The position numbers and the translations under genes were made by a program. The notes below the pieces were generated by a model. That model was not told where the DNA came from, did not search any database, and was given only the letters and a program-made list of their open reading frames with translations. A stretch of DNA of 64,000 bases from Kaistia soli DSM 19436 (GTDB taxonomy: Bacteria > Pseudomonadota > Alphaproteobacteria > Rhizobiales > Kaistiaceae): NCBI RefSeq assembly GCF_900129325.1, contig NZ_FQUP01000002.1, positions 698,668-762,667 on the forward strand. The letters are read 5' to 3'. The stretch's first letter is position 1, and each line of letters begins with the position of its first letter. This document shows, in pieces, positions 44,044 through 52,995 of the stretch.

Positions 44044-44417
44044 GCGCGGCTCTCCCCGGCAGGACGCATGCGCCGGAGGATCCGGCGCGCCCGTTCCCGA
44101 TGCGCGATCTCTGGTGGCTGGTGCCGGGTTTTGCCCTGTGGTTCACCGCTCTCAGCACGGTCTATGCCCTCCACCATATCGGCTGCACATTCGGCTGGTC
44201 TGCCCGCACCATCCATCTTGGCCTCGCCGCAGCGCTCGCCATCCATCTCGCAGCCATCGGGATTCTCTGCCGCATCGAACTGAGGCGTGGCGCCAGCCGC
44301 GACTTTGGCCACACGGGTCGTTTCATGCATTGGGTCATTCTCGGCACCCTTCTGGCGGCGCTCGGAAAGGTCGTCCTCACGCTGGCGCCGGCGCTCTTCT
44401 TGTCGGTGTGCCTCTAG
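44040..44417 (+). CDS. Small three-segment membrane protein of the oxidase operon
   Basis: Protein of 125 aa, start ATG overlapping the CoxI-III stop by 4 bp. Segments lie near residues 27-46 (LWWLVPGFALWFTALSTVY-type), 58-77 and 99-119. Two His (YALHHIGCTFGW) and a His in IHLGLAAALAIHL could bind a metal. No family name is recognised with certainty. Coupling to the catalytic subunit makes it a candidate small subunit or assembly factor. Confidence 0.78.
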   Translation: MSAALPGRTHAPEDPARPFPMRDLWWLVPGFALWFTALSTVYALHHIGCTFGWSARTIHLGLAAALAIHLAAIGILCRIELRRGASRDFGHTGRFMHWVILGTLLAALGKVVLTLAPALFLSVCL

Positions 44418-44495
44418 GCGGCGGTGATGCGCTGACGCGAATGTGCTGCCGGGCCAAGCGGCGGATTGCGGCAAGGAAAGGGCGGGGGCCTGACC

Positions 44496-45815
44496 ATGAA
44501 ATATTCCACACACGGCGTCGTCTGGTTGGTCGTCTACGCCCTGTTCATTCTCTTGCCGTTGCTGGCGCTTCTCACCGGATCGCTGCCGCCGCCGCGTGAC
44601 TTCTGGACTGAATTCTCAGCAGCCCTCGGCTATTCCGGCCTTGCCGTCATGGGGCTGCAATTCGGCATCACGGCGCGATTCCGTTATGTGACGGAGCCGC
44701 TCGGCGAGGACGTCATCTATCATTTCCATCGCCGTATCTCACTGTTCGCCGTGGCGCTGGTGATCGTGCACCCGGCGATCATGCTGATCGTTCACCCGCA
44801 GCTGCTCGCCATGCCGACGGGCATCGACGCGATACCATGGGGCGCCGTCGCAGCCTTCATCTCGGTAGGCGCGCTTATTGTCCTCGTGATCACGGCGCTG
44901 TGGCGCGCCGAACTCCGCATCCCCTACGAATGGTGGCACTTCAGCCATATCGCGCTCGCGCTGATCGCAGTGACCGGGGGTCTGCTGCATATGGTGGGCT
45001 GGAGCTTCTATCTCGCCGACCCATGGAAGCGCGCGCTCTGGATCGGCCTTACGATTTTTTGGCTCGCGCTGCTTTTCTATGTGCGCATCATCAAGCCGCT
45101 CTTCATGCTCCGCCGTCCCTACAGGATTACGGAGGTGCGGCGCGAGCGCGGCGATACCACGACGCTGGTGATGCATCCGGACGGGCATGAAGGTTTTCGT
45201 TTCAGACCCGGGCAGTTCGGTTGGCTCACGGTGTGGGGAACACCCTTCAAGATTACCGGCCATCCGTTCTCCTTCTCGTCCAGCGCGGCGGCGACTGACG
45301 GCCGTGTCGAGATGTCGATCCGCAAGCTGGGTGATTTCACGGCTGGCATCCCGGACATCCCCGTCGGCAAGCGGGTCTATCTCGATGGGCCCTATGGCGC
45401 GTTCACGATCGGTCACCCGACCGACATGCATGTGCTGATCGCCGGCGGCGTCGGCGTCACGCCGATGATGAGCATGATCCGCACACTGGCGGACAAGGGC
45501 GACACGCGGCCGATCCTCCTGCTCTATGGCAGCAAGGACTGGGATCAGGTGACTTTTCGCGAGGAGCTGGAAGCGTTGCAGTCGAGGCTCGACTTGAAGG
45601 TCGTCCACGTGCTGGCCAATCCGCCCGCGGATTGGTTCGGCGAGAGCGGCCATGTCTCGGCGGACGTGTTGAAGCGCCATTTGCCCGAGCCTTATGCGGC
45701 GCATGAATATTTCATCTGCGGGCCGGGCGTGATGATGGATGCGATCGAGTCCGCGCTTTCCGAGCTCGGCGTGCCGATGTCGAAATACCATTCCGAACGC
45801 TACAGCTTCGTCTAG
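44496..45815 (+). CDS. Ferric-reductase-like transmembrane flavoprotein
   Basis: Electron-transfer protein of 439 aa with an NADPH-oxidase/ferric-reductase layout. N-terminal six-helix heme domain with His pairs (YHFHRRISLF with IVHPAIML; WWHFSHIALAL with GGLLHMVGW). The FAD domain has PGQFGWLTVW and GHPFSFSS; the nucleotide domain has IAGGVGVTPMM and ends FICGPGVMMDA...ERYSFV. It moves electrons from cytoplasmic NAD(P)H through FAD and hemes across the membrane. ATG 44496 follows AGGAAAGGGCGG. It lies 78 bp after the small membrane protein and within the oxidase unit, possibly to reduce copper or iron for it. Confidence 0.88.
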   Translation: MKYSTHGVVWLVVYALFILLPLLALLTGSLPPPRDFWTEFSAALGYSGLAVMGLQFGITARFRYVTEPLGEDVIYHFHRRISLFAVALVIVHPAIMLIVHPQLLAMPTGIDAIPWGAVAAFISVGALIVLVITALWRAELRIPYEWWHFSHIALALIAVTGGLLHMVGWSFYLADPWKRALWIGLTIFWLALLFYVRIIKPLFMLRRPYRITEVRRERGDTTTLVMHPDGHEGFRFRPGQFGWLTVWGTPFKITGHPFSFSSSAAATDGRVEMSIRKLGDFTAGIPDIPVGKRVYLDGPYGAFTIGHPTDMHVLIAGGVGVTPMMSMIRTLADKGDTRPILLLYGSKDWDQVTFREELEALQSRLDLKVVHVLANPPADWFGESGHVSADVLKRHLPEPYAAHEYFICGPGVMMDAIESALSELGVPMSKYHSERYSFV

Positions 45816-45826
45816 GGAGGACACCG

Positions 45827-45922
45827 ATGCGCCGTCTGTTCGCTGATCGGCTGGTTCTGGCGACCGCTATCGTCGTCGTCCTCGGCTCTCTCCTGTTTGC
45901 GGTGCTGCGCATCACGAGTTGA
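45827..45922 (+). CDS. 31-aa single-pass membrane peptide
   Basis: A small open frame, MRRLFADRLVL then a hydrophobic run to about residue 27, ending RITS. An ideal GGGAGGAC ribosome site stands 6 nt upstream and the ATG is 11 bp after the flavoprotein stop, so it is likely translated with it. Basic N-terminus and one segment fit a single-pass inner-membrane peptide, like the small subunits of terminal oxidases. No homologue is recognised. Confidence 0.65.
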   Translation: MRRLFADRLVLATAIVVVLGSLLFAVLRITS

Positions 45923-46010
45923 GCGCGCCGGCCCGCCGATGCTGCCTGAATGTCAAAGGGCGCTCGCCCCTGTCACCTTGATCCATCTCATTCTCGGCTG
46001 GAGCTCACAT

Positions 46011-46745
46011 ATGCGCCTTTGTGTTGTCGTGGCGGCGATGGCCGCGAGCCTGCTTCTCGCCCCCGGTGGTGCAATGGCAGCCTCCAGCGACGGGACGGCA
46101 GCCACCGCTCCGCCGATCAACGAGCCCTGGACGGCACGCGGCAACGAGCCGAACTGGCAGTTGCGCATCGATACCGGGACGATGACCTTCCGGCCGATGG
46201 AAGGCGCCGCGATCAAGGCGCCCCTGCCGAAGCCGTCGCATGAGGGAGATGCGTGGATTTACAAGGTAGCGTCGGGCGACCTCTCGGTCTCGCTGAAGGC
46301 TGGCGTCTGCCGCGATACCATGACCGGCATGCCAAGCCCGGTCAGCGTCAGCATCGCCACTGGCGGCAAGACGCTCATCGGCTGCGGCGGCAATCCTTCG
46401 GATCTTCTGGCCGGCAAATGGCATGTGGTCGCGATCGGCGGCAAGACGGTTCCGAAAGACGTCACGGTGAACCTCGATTTCGATGTCGCCACGGGGCAGG
46501 TGTCCGGCTCGTCGGGCTGCAATCGCTATTTTGGCGGCTTTGCGCTCTCTGGCGAGGGTTTGACCTTCAAGCCCGGCATGGGCGCCTCAATGATGGCGTG
46601 CGAAGCGGCGGCGACCGCAACGGAGAAGGCGTTCCAGGCAGCGCTCGCCAAGGCGCAGCGCTTCGATATCGGCGCCGACGGTAGGCTCCAGCTCATTTCC
46701 AGCGATCAGGTGACCATCGAGGCGACGCGCGAGCCCAAGGGCTGA
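46011..46745 (+). CDS. Exported META/HslJ-domain protein
   Basis: Secreted or periplasmic protein of 244 aa. The signal peptide MRLCVVVAAMAASLLLAPGGAMA is cleaved near residue 24. The first domain (ARGNEPNWQLRID...CRDTMTGMPSP) matches the COG3650-type region; the second, from about 135 (LAGKWHVVAIGGK) with GSSGCNRYFGGF and MMACE, is a META domain like HslJ. The META Cys pair may form a disulfide. Role in envelope stress is typical of the family. The upstream frame to 45897 adds no signal and is ignored. Confidence 0.85.
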   Translation: MRLCVVVAAMAASLLLAPGGAMAASSDGTAATAPPINEPWTARGNEPNWQLRIDTGTMTFRPMEGAAIKAPLPKPSHEGDAWIYKVASGDLSVSLKAGVCRDTMTGMPSPVSVSIATGGKTLIGCGGNPSDLLAGKWHVVAIGGKTVPKDVTVNLDFDVATGQVSGSSGCNRYFGGFALSGEGLTFKPGMGASMMACEAAATATEKAFQAALAKAQRFDIGADGRLQLISSDQVTIEATREPKG

Positions 46746-46933
46746 ACCGGATCGCATCAATGCATCTGCAATGAATATGGCGGATCAAGAGACGTAGCCG
46801 GCCTGCCTCTACGTTTGCTGGCATCAATCGACAGATCGACTGGCCTTCAATGGTTGCTTTGGGAAGCCACCGCTGAGAGCCGCGCGATCGTGTGGGCGCT
46901 CAGACGACAACTTAACATTCGGGGACTTCAAAC

Positions 46934-47314
46934 ATGCTTTTCGATGGTGGTTTCACATTCAGCAATTTCCTTGCTGACGTTTTCGCGGTTTTCATCTTCA
47001 TCCTGTGGTTCTGGCTGATGATCACCGTCATCAGTGATCTGTTCCGGCGCCACGACGTTCCGGGTTTCGGTAAGGTTATCTGGGTGATCGCGCTGCTGAT
47101 CTTCCCTTATATCGGCATCTTTGCCTATCTGCTGACGCAGAGCCGCGGCATGGCCGAGCGCAACCAGGAGCGTGCCAAGCATGCTCAGGAGCAGCTCCGG
47201 CACATTGTCGGCTTCAGCGCCGCCGATGAGATCGACAAGCTCGGCAAGCTCAAGGCCGCCGGCTCGATCTCCGATGCCGAATATGGCCGCCTGCGCGCGC
47301 GGCTGGTCGAGTAG
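46934..47314 (+). CDS. PLDc_N/SHOCT-domain membrane protein
   Basis: Protein of 126 aa. Two N-terminal segments (about 11-31 and 44-65) form the PLDc_N-type membrane module: LWFWLMITVISDLFRR and IWVIALLIFPYIGIFAYLL. A coiled stretch follows, then a C-terminal SHOCT motif (DEIDKLGKLKAAGSISDAEYGRLRARL). Such proteins are common small membrane scaffolds of unknown role. The 188-bp gap upstream holds no visible gene. A hairpin terminator follows at 47345. Confidence 0.85.
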   Translation: MLFDGGFTFSNFLADVFAVFIFILWFWLMITVISDLFRRHDVPGFGKVIWVIALLIFPYIGIFAYLLTQSRGMAERNQERAKHAQEQLRHIVGFSAADEIDKLGKLKAAGSISDAEYGRLRARLVE

Positions 47315-47344
47315 GCCGCCGAACTGGCACCCTGCACATGAGCA

Positions 47345-47371
47345 CGGAGCCGCTGGAAACCGGCGGCTCCG
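47345..47371. terminator. Hairpin between convergent genes
   Basis: Perfect 9-bp stem CGGAGCCGC/GCGGCTCCG with a 9-nt loop, 30 bp after the SHOCT-protein stop and before the convergent hydrolase. Confidence 0.6.
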
Positions 47372-47434
47372 CAATAGTGCGGGTGTAGGCGCGACCCTTT
47401 GCCGACGCCGAACTCTTCCGGCCTGCCTTTCGTT

Positions 47435-48445
47435 CTAGTCGAGCCAAGCCCTGACTTGCTTCTTCAGGAAGGCGAAATCGTCCGGGTTTCCCTGAGGGCT
47501 GCCGGCGAGATGACCCCAGATGCTGGGGATCGGATGGAGCGCGCCCGCGGCGAGATGCGGCAGCTCCGCGGCGTTATCGGCGACCGGGAAATAGAGATCG
47601 GTCCGTCCCGGCAGCAGCAGGACCCGTGCCTTGATCGTGTTGAGCGCGCGGACGAGGTCGCCGTCATAGAGTTCGTTGGCGCTGATGTCGGAATGAATCC
47701 AGGTGTTTGCTTGCGCGTAGAGATCGGCGGCAGCGCGGCGCGTGAAGCCCGGCTCCCACTGATGGTCGAGGAAATCATCGAGATCGCGGGTCCCCGGTGC
47801 ACTGAGATGGAGCCCGGCGCGATACCAGTCCTGACTCATCGCCCAGCCGGCATAGATCCGCGCGAAGGCCTTGAGACCGCCCTTCGGTTCGGCGGAGAAG
47901 CGTCCGCCGCCAACATGTTCCGGCGCGGCCTCGAGCGCAGCGAGCAGCGAAAGCAGGAACACCTTGTTGTGTGCCGAGGTTCGCGCGCTGCCGCAAACGA
48001 TGATCGCGCGGGCGACGGCATCGGGATACAGCGCGGCCCAGTGATAGGCCTGCTGCGCGCCCATCGAGAAACCATAGACGGCTGCGATCCGTTCGACCCC
48101 GAACTGTTCCACCAGCAGCCGGCGCTGCGCCCGCACGATGTCGGTGGTCGTGACCAGCGCGGGATAATCCGGTGTGTTTGAGGGGCTCGATGACAGCCCG
48201 TTGCCGAACATATCGGGTATCACAATGAACCAGCGGCACGGATCGAGCACGCCGTCGGCACCGATCAGCCATTCTACATCGGTGTGGTGAGCCGAATAGC
48301 TCGTCGGATAGACGATGACATTGTCCTTCGCTGGCGACAGGGTGCCGAAGCTCTTCCAGCTCAAAGTCGCGCCGGGCAGAGTCGCGCCCGACTGCAGCGT
48401 AAGGTCGCCAAGCGCAAAGCGGCCGGCTTCAGTGATCGGTATCAT
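47435..48445 (-). CDS. MetX-like alpha/beta hydrolase (homoserine acetyltransferase family)
   Basis: Alpha/beta-hydrolase-fold protein of 336 aa. The nucleophile elbow is YGFSMGAQQ (GxSxG), the acid is the Asp of PGRTDLYFP and the base is the His of IWGHLAGS. The N-terminus LGDLTLQSGATLPGATLSWKSFG is typical of MetX-like proteins. The usual MetX residues for homoserine binding cannot be confirmed, and many such proteins are plain hydrolases. ATG 48445 is preceded by CCGGAG; the frame to 48505 is longer. It stands alone between two oxidase loci. Confidence 0.82.
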   Translation of the reverse strand: MIPITEAGRFALGDLTLQSGATLPGATLSWKSFGTLSPAKDNVIVYPTSYSAHHTDVEWLIGADGVLDPCRWFIVIPDMFGNGLSSSPSNTPDYPALVTTTDIVRAQRRLLVEQFGVERIAAVYGFSMGAQQAYHWAALYPDAVARAIIVCGSARTSAHNKVFLLSLLAALEAAPEHVGGGRFSAEPKGGLKAFARIYAGWAMSQDWYRAGLHLSAPGTRDLDDFLDHQWEPGFTRRAAADLYAQANTWIHSDISANELYDGDLVRALNTIKARVLLLPGRTDLYFPVADNAAELPHLAAGALHPIPSIWGHLAGSPQGNPDDFAFLKKQVRAWLD

Positions 48446-48558
48446 GCAAACTCCGGGAAAGCTGGAGCGTCGGTGCGCTCGCGGCGAGGGGAAGAGGCCG
48501 ATCATCCAAGCAAGTTACGGTCCACGCCCGCAAGGGGCTTCAGCATTCTCTGCCGCGT

Positions 48559-49251
48559 CTACGAGAGGCAGAGCGGTCCGCCGGGTGCGGTGAGCACGAT
48601 GGCGAGAACGCCGGCGCTGATCAGGCCGCCGCCGGCCAGCACGCGGCGGAGCGGCGTCGCGGTGACCTTGCGCAATCGGGAAAGACCGAGCGCCGAAAGG
48701 GTGACCGCCGGAACCGTGCCGAGCCCGAACCCGGCCATCAGCGTCACGCCGCCCGCGACCGATCCCGTCAACAACGAGTTCAGCAGTGCTGCATAGACCA
48801 TGGCACAAGGCATGGCACCCCAGAGCACGCCGCTTGCGAGAAGCTGCGGATATCCCGCCAAAGCCAGGCTGCCCCGAAAAGCCCCGAGACGGCCGGCCAG
48901 GGGCAAGAACAGTCGGTCGAGGCCCGCCATGGCCGGAACGACGCCTGCGACGGATAGGCCCATCCAGACGATCGTCAGCCCTGCCGCCCATTGCATCAGC
49001 TGATGCGCGGACTGGAGGTTGACGCTGCCGTAGAGACCGGCGCCGAAGACGCCGAAGGCGGCGCCTGCTGCGACATAGCTCGCGATACGGCCGGCCTGCG
49101 CCGCCAGCGTCTGCAGCGTCGCCGCCAGGAGTGTGCTTCGACCGCCTCCGGCGAGCAGCAGGCCACAGGCGATCGGCCCGCACATGCCTGCACAATGCAG
49201 GCTCGAGGCAAAGCCCATCGCAAGGCCAGTCAAGAGAATGCCGAGCAGCAC
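48559..49251 (-). CDS. TauE/DsbD-like membrane protein of the cbb3 region
   Basis: Membrane protein of 230 aa with about six segments. The hallmark N-terminus GFASSLHCAGMCGPIACG carries a His and two Cys that could bind copper. This branch (often called sulfite exporter TauE/SafE or cytochrome biogenesis protein) is regularly encoded beside cbb3 oxidases and thought to supply or export copper for them. It is divergent from ccoN across the FNR/FixK box and may respond to it as well. It is a different branch from the sulfur-linked TauE at 2029. Confidence 0.83.
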   Translation of the reverse strand: MLLGILLTGLAMGFASSLHCAGMCGPIACGLLLAGGGRSTLLAATLQTLAAQAGRIASYVAAGAAFGVFGAGLYGSVNLQSAHQLMQWAAGLTIVWMGLSVAGVVPAMAGLDRLFLPLAGRLGAFRGSLALAGYPQLLASGVLWGAMPCAMVYAALLNSLLTGSVAGGVTLMAGFGLGTVPAVTLSALGLSRLRKVTATPLRRVLAGGGLISAGVLAIVLTAPGGPLCLS

Positions 49252-49382
49252 GGATCTATATTCCTATCGATAAGCCGGCTCATTAAATGCCATAGGCGTT
49301 GGTCAGGACCTGCGACCGATTGACCGGCTTGGCCGGAGGGCGCCGGCTTCCGCGACCATGCTGAGGGCTCCGGCCGGTCACC

Positions 49383-49396
49383 TTGATCTTGATCAA
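49383..49396. promoter_or_regulatory. FNR/FixK box of ccoN promoter
   Basis: TTGATCTTGATCAA, a perfect match to TTGAT-N4-ATCAA. If activated at -41.5 the transcript would begin near 49431, which argues against translation from the TTG at 49441 and for a later start of ccoN. Confidence 0.88.
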
Positions 49397-49470
49397 GGCG
49401 AGGGCACTGCCGCGCTGCAACGACATCACCTCGATGTGATTTGGATTCACGGCGTCGTGTGAGGGCTGGG

Positions 49471-51081
49471 GTGAAGAACAGCGGTTGGATTTTGGTGCTC
49501 GCGGTCGCCACCTTCGGGGCGCTTGTCGCGGCGGGCCTGGCGCAGGACGATCTGTTCCGCGCGCATATGTTCGTGCTGACGCTGACGCTTGGCGGCGGCA
49601 CGCTTTATCTCCTGCGCACAGCCTCCTTCGAGCCGGCCGTTCCGGTCGATCCCGACGCATATCTCGACGGGCCGATCAGGGTCGGCACCGTGCTGACTGT
49701 GTTCTGGGGTGTGGTCGGCTTTCTCGTCGGCGTCATCGTGGCGCTGCAGATGGCCTACCCCGATCTCAACATCCAGCCCTGGTTCAATTTCGGACGGATG
49801 CGGCCGCTGCACACCTCGGCGGTTGTCTTCGCCTTCGGCGGTTCAGCGCTCCTGACGACGAGCCTCTATGTCGTCCAGCGGACGACGCGGGCGCGGCTGT
49901 TCGGCGGTGATCTCGCCTGGTTCGTGATGTGGGGCTACCAGCTCTTCATCGTCATGGCGGCGACCGGCTATCTGCTCGGCATCTCGCAGGGCCGCGAATA
50001 TGCCGAGCCCGAGTGGTATGTCGACATCTGGCTGACCATCGTCTGGGTCGCGTATCTGGTGCTGTTCCTCGGCACGCTGGTGAAGCGCAAGGAACCGCAT
50101 ATCTACGTCGCCAACTGGTTCTACCTCGCCTTCATCGTGACCGTGGCGATGCTGCATGTGGTCAACAACCTGGCGGTGCCGGTCAGCTTCCTTGGCGTGA
50201 AGAGCTATTCAGCCTTCTCAGGGGTGCAGGATGCGCTGACGCAGTGGTGGTACGGCCACAACGCGGTCGGCTTTTTCCTGACCGCCGGCTTCCTCGGCAT
50301 GATGTATTACTTCCTGCCGAAGCAGGCCGGCCGTCCGGTCTATTCCTATCGCCTGTCGATTATTCACTTCTGGGCGCTGATCTTCCTCTATATCTGGGCC
50401 GGTCCGCACCATCTTTACTACACGGCCCTTCCGGACTGGGCGCAGACCCTCGGCATGGTGTTCTCGATCATGCTGTGGATGCCGTCCTGGGGCGGCATGA
50501 TCAACGGCCTGCTGACGCTGCGCGGCGCCTGGGACAAGATCCGGACCGACCCGATCATCCGCATGATGGTCGTTGCGGTGGCGTTCTACGGCATGTCGAC
50601 CTTCGAGGGTCCGGTCATGTCGATCCGCGCAGTGAATGCGCTGTCGCATTACACGAACTGGACCATCGGTCACGTCCATTCCGGCGCCCTCGGCTGGGTC
50701 GGCATGATCTCGTTCGGCGCCGTCTACTTCCTGACGCCGCGGCTGTGGTACCGCGAACGGCTCTACTCGCTGCGCATGGTCAATTGGCACTTCTGGCTCG
50801 CAACCCTCGGTATCGTCATCTACGCCGCCGTCATGTGGGTCGCGGGCATCACGCAGGGCCTGATGTGGCGCGAGTACAACGACCAGGGCTTCCTCGTCTA
50901 TTCCTTCGCGGAAGTCGTGGCCGCCATGCATCCCTACTACGTGCTGCGCGCGGTCGGCGGGATGCTCTACCTCGCGGGCGGCATCGTCATGGCGGTCAAC
51001 GTCGCCCTCACGATCAAGGGCCATGTCCGCGTCGAACGGCCGCTCGTCCCTGCCGCGCCGCAAATGAAACTGGCAGCCTAG
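49471..51081 (+). CDS. ccoN: cbb3-type cytochrome c oxidase subunit I
   Basis: Catalytic heme-copper subunit with 12 segments, about 536 aa. Low-spin heme and CuB/heme b3 ligands are in [40 protein letters not shown] and [15 protein letters not shown]. The cbb3-type cross-linked Tyr lies in [13 protein letters not shown] rather than near the CuB His-Pro motif. GTG 49471 is chosen: GAGGG is 5 nt upstream and it lies 40 bp after the inferred transcript start; GTG 49459 and TTG 49441 are also open. It is a high-affinity oxidase for low oxygen, first gene of ccoNOQP. Confidence 0.95.
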   Translation: MKNSGWILVLAVATFGALVAAGLAQDDLFRAHMFVLTLTLGGGTLYLLRTASFEPAVPVDPDAYLDGPIRVGTVLTVFWGVVGFLVGVIVALQMAYPDLNIQPWFNFGRMRPLHTSAVVFAFGGSALLTTSLYVVQRTTRARLFGGDLAWFVMWGYQLFIVMAATGYLLGISQGREYAEPEWYVDIWLTIVWVAYLVLFLGTLVKRKEPHIYVANWFYLAFIVTVAMLHVVNNLAVPVSFLGVKSYSAFSGVQDALTQWWYGHNAVGFFLTAGFLGMMYYFLPKQAGRPVYSYRLSIIHFWALIFLYIWAGPHHLYYTALPDWAQTLGMVFSIMLWMPSWGGMINGLLTLRGAWDKIRTDPIIRMMVVAVAFYGMSTFEGPVMSIRAVNALSHYTNWTIGHVHSGALGWVGMISFGAVYFLTPRLWYRERLYSLRMVNWHFWLATLGIVIYAAVMWVAGITQGLMWREYNDQGFLVYSFAEVVAAMHPYYVLRAVGGMLYLAGGIVMAVNVALTIKGHVRVERPLVPAAPQMKLAA

Positions 51082-51090
51082 GAGCGCCCT

Positions 51091-51822
51091 GTGTCCATTC
51101 TAGACAGACACGACGTCATCGAACGCAACGTCACGTTGCTGCTGGTTCTCTCGCTGCTCGTCGTCTGCATCGGCGGCATCGTCGAGATCGCGCCGCTGTT
51201 CTTCTTCCAGAATACGATCGAGAAGGTCGATGGCATGCGGCCCTATACGCCGCTCGAACTCGCAGGGCGGAACATCTACGTCCGCGAAGGCTGCTATGTC
51301 TGCCATTCGCAGATGATCCGGCCCTTCCGCGACGAGGTCGAGCGCTACGGGCATTATTCGCTCGCCGCGGAATCGATGTACGATCATCCGTTCCAGTGGG
51401 GCTCCGCCCGCACCGGCCCGGACCTCGCCCGTGTCGGCGATCGCTACTCGAGCCAGTGGCAGGTCGACCATCTGAACGATCCGCGCGCCGTGGTGCCGGA
51501 ATCGATCATGCCGCGTTATGGCTTCCTCGCCGAGACGCCGCTGGATACGCGGTTGATCGGCGCTGATCTCGTCGCCAATTCCCGCGTCGGCGTGCCCTAC
51601 GACCAGGCGATGATCGACAATGCCAAGGCGGATCTCTTCGCGCAGGCCAACCCGGATGGTGACGCCGGGGGCCTCAGGAGCCGTTACGCAAAGGTCCGCG
51701 TCGAGGACTTCGATGGCGATCCGACCCGCGTGACCGAGATGGATGCTCTCGTCGCCTATCTGCAGGTGCTCGGCACGATGGTCGACTTCAGCAGCTATGA
51801 CGAAAGCGCGAACAATCGCTGA
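51091..51822 (+). CDS. ccoO: cbb3-type cytochrome c oxidase subunit II (monoheme cytochrome c)
   Basis: Membrane-anchored monoheme cytochrome c, 243 aa. One N-terminal anchor (residues 14-34) is followed by the heme site Cys68-Tyr-Val-Cys71-His72; the distal Met is likely in [11 protein letters not shown]. Start is GTG 51091, with GGAGCG overlapping the ccoN stop region. It passes electrons from CcoP to CcoN on the periplasmic side. Confidence 0.95.
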   Translation: MSILDRHDVIERNVTLLLVLSLLVVCIGGIVEIAPLFFFQNTIEKVDGMRPYTPLELAGRNIYVREGCYVCHSQMIRPFRDEVERYGHYSLAAESMYDHPFQWGSARTGPDLARVGDRYSSQWQVDHLNDPRAVVPESIMPRYGFLAETPLDTRLIGADLVANSRVGVPYDQAMIDNAKADLFAQANPDGDAGGLRSRYAKVRVEDFDGDPTRVTEMDALVAYLQVLGTMVDFSSYDESANNR

Positions 51823-51840
51823 GCGGGGCGGGATTACTCG

Positions 51841-52014
51841 ATGATGGACTACGAAACCTTGCGGCACTTCGCCGATAGCTGGGGCCTCGTCTATATGGTG
51901 GCGATCTTCCTGGCCGTGATCGTCTTCATTTTCCGCCCCGGAGCCAAGGCAGAGGCGCGCGATGCCGCCCAGATCCCGTTCCGCGACCCGACCGGCGAGG
52001 ACAGAAAGCCATGA
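51841..52014 (+). CDS. ccoQ: cbb3-type oxidase subunit CcoQ
   Basis: Small single-pass protein of 57 aa, missed by length cut-offs. It begins MMDYETLRHFADSWGLVYM, with the segment at about residues 17-34 (VAIFLAVIVFIFRP) and a charged tail ending GEDRKP. Position between ccoO and ccoP and the sequence are typical of CcoQ, which stabilises the complex. Its stop overlaps the ccoP start (ATGA). Confidence 0.93.
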   Translation: MMDYETLRHFADSWGLVYMVAIFLAVIVFIFRPGAKAEARDAAQIPFRDPTGEDRKP

Positions 52015-52877
52015 AGCAGCCCGACGTCGACCATCTGAGCGGCATCGAGACGACCGGCCATGAATGGGACGGCATCAAGGAACTGAACAATCCGCTGCCG
52101 CGCTGGTGGCTGTGGACGTTCTATGCCTGCATCGCCTTCGCGCTCGTCTATTCGGTCCTCTTTCCAGCCTGGCCGCTCATCGGCGGGGGGACGCCTGGCC
52201 TGCTTGGCTATTCGACCCGCGGCGAGTTCCATCGCGAGGTCGCGGCGGCGCAATCCGAACAGGCGGCCAACCTGGCGAAGATCGCCGCCATGCCTGTCGC
52301 GGTGATCGCGGCCGATCCGGCGCTCGCCGCCTTCGCTTCGGCCGGCGGTGCCTCGGCCTTCAAAGTCTACTGCTCGCAGTGCCACGGTTCCGGCGCCGAG
52401 GGTGGTGTGGGCTATCCGAACCTCAATGACGACGAGTGGATTTGGGGCGGCTCGATCGACCAGATCTACCAGACCATCGCTCATGGTGCCCGGTCGCTCG
52501 GTGACGACCAGACGCATGACAGCATCATGCCGAATTTCGGCAGCGACGGCATCCTGACGCGAGACCAGATTCGCTCCGTCGCTCTCTATGTCGCATCGCT
52601 CTCCGGCCTAGCCGGCGGCGAGAAGACGCCCGAGGGTGAGCAGCTCTACGCGCAGAACTGCGCCGCCTGCCATGGGCCCGACGCCAAGGGACTGCAGGCG
52701 ATGGGCGGGCCAAACCTCACCAATGCGATATGGCTCTATCGCGGCTCGGTCGATGGCATCGTCGCGCAGATCAATCATCCCCGCCTCGGCATGATGCCGG
52801 CATGGGGCGCCAAGCTCGGCGATGTGACGGTGAAGGAACTCGCCGTCTATGTGCATGGGCTTGGCGGCGGGCAGTAA
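52011..52877 (+). CDS. ccoP: cbb3-type cytochrome c oxidase subunit III (diheme cytochrome c)
   Basis: Diheme membrane cytochrome c, 288 aa. The N-terminal conserved part NNPLPRWWLWTFY leads into one anchor (residues 33-53). The heme sites are Cys121-x-x-Cys124-His125 (CSQCH) and Cys217-x-x-Cys220-His221 (CAACH), with Met ligands in SIMPNFG and GMMPAWG. It accepts electrons from soluble or bc1-linked cytochrome c. Last structural gene of the oxidase operon. Confidence 0.95.
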   Translation: MKQPDVDHLSGIETTGHEWDGIKELNNPLPRWWLWTFYACIAFALVYSVLFPAWPLIGGGTPGLLGYSTRGEFHREVAAAQSEQAANLAKIAAMPVAVIAADPALAAFASAGGASAFKVYCSQCHGSGAEGGVGYPNLNDDEWIWGGSIDQIYQTIAHGARSLGDDQTHDSIMPNFGSDGILTRDQIRSVALYVASLSGLAGGEKTPEGEQLYAQNCAACHGPDAKGLQAMGGPNLTNAIWLYRGSVDGIVAQINHPRLGMMPAWGAKLGDVTVKELAVYVHGLGGGQ

Positions 52878-52894
52878 CACAAAGCCGGCAAAGT

Positions 52895-52916
52895 GCGACC
52901 ATGACCGGGCGGTCGC
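52895..52916 (+). terminator. Weak hairpin after ccoP
   Basis: 6-bp stem GCGACC/GGTCGC with a 10-nt loop, 18 bp after the ccoP stop and before the next FNR/FixK box. It may end the structural operon. Confidence 0.4.
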
Positions 52917-52929
52917 GCCGTCCGGTCCT

Positions 52930-52943
52930 TTGACACAGGTCAA
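52930..52943. promoter_or_regulatory. FNR/FixK-like box of ccoG promoter
   Basis: TTGACACAGGTCAA, a symmetric TTGAC-N4-GTCAA site 53 bp before the ccoG start. It gives the maturation operon its own low-oxygen promoter. Confidence 0.75.
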
Positions 52944-52995
52944 GGCCGGATGAGGCTTCGGATGCGACGGTGTGTCGTCCCATGGAGATCAGCAG

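Noticed and set aside
47435-48445. Homoserine O-acetyltransferase metX of methionine biosynthesis
   Set aside because: The fold matches, but no methionine genes are near and substrate residues cannot be confirmed; called MetX-like only.
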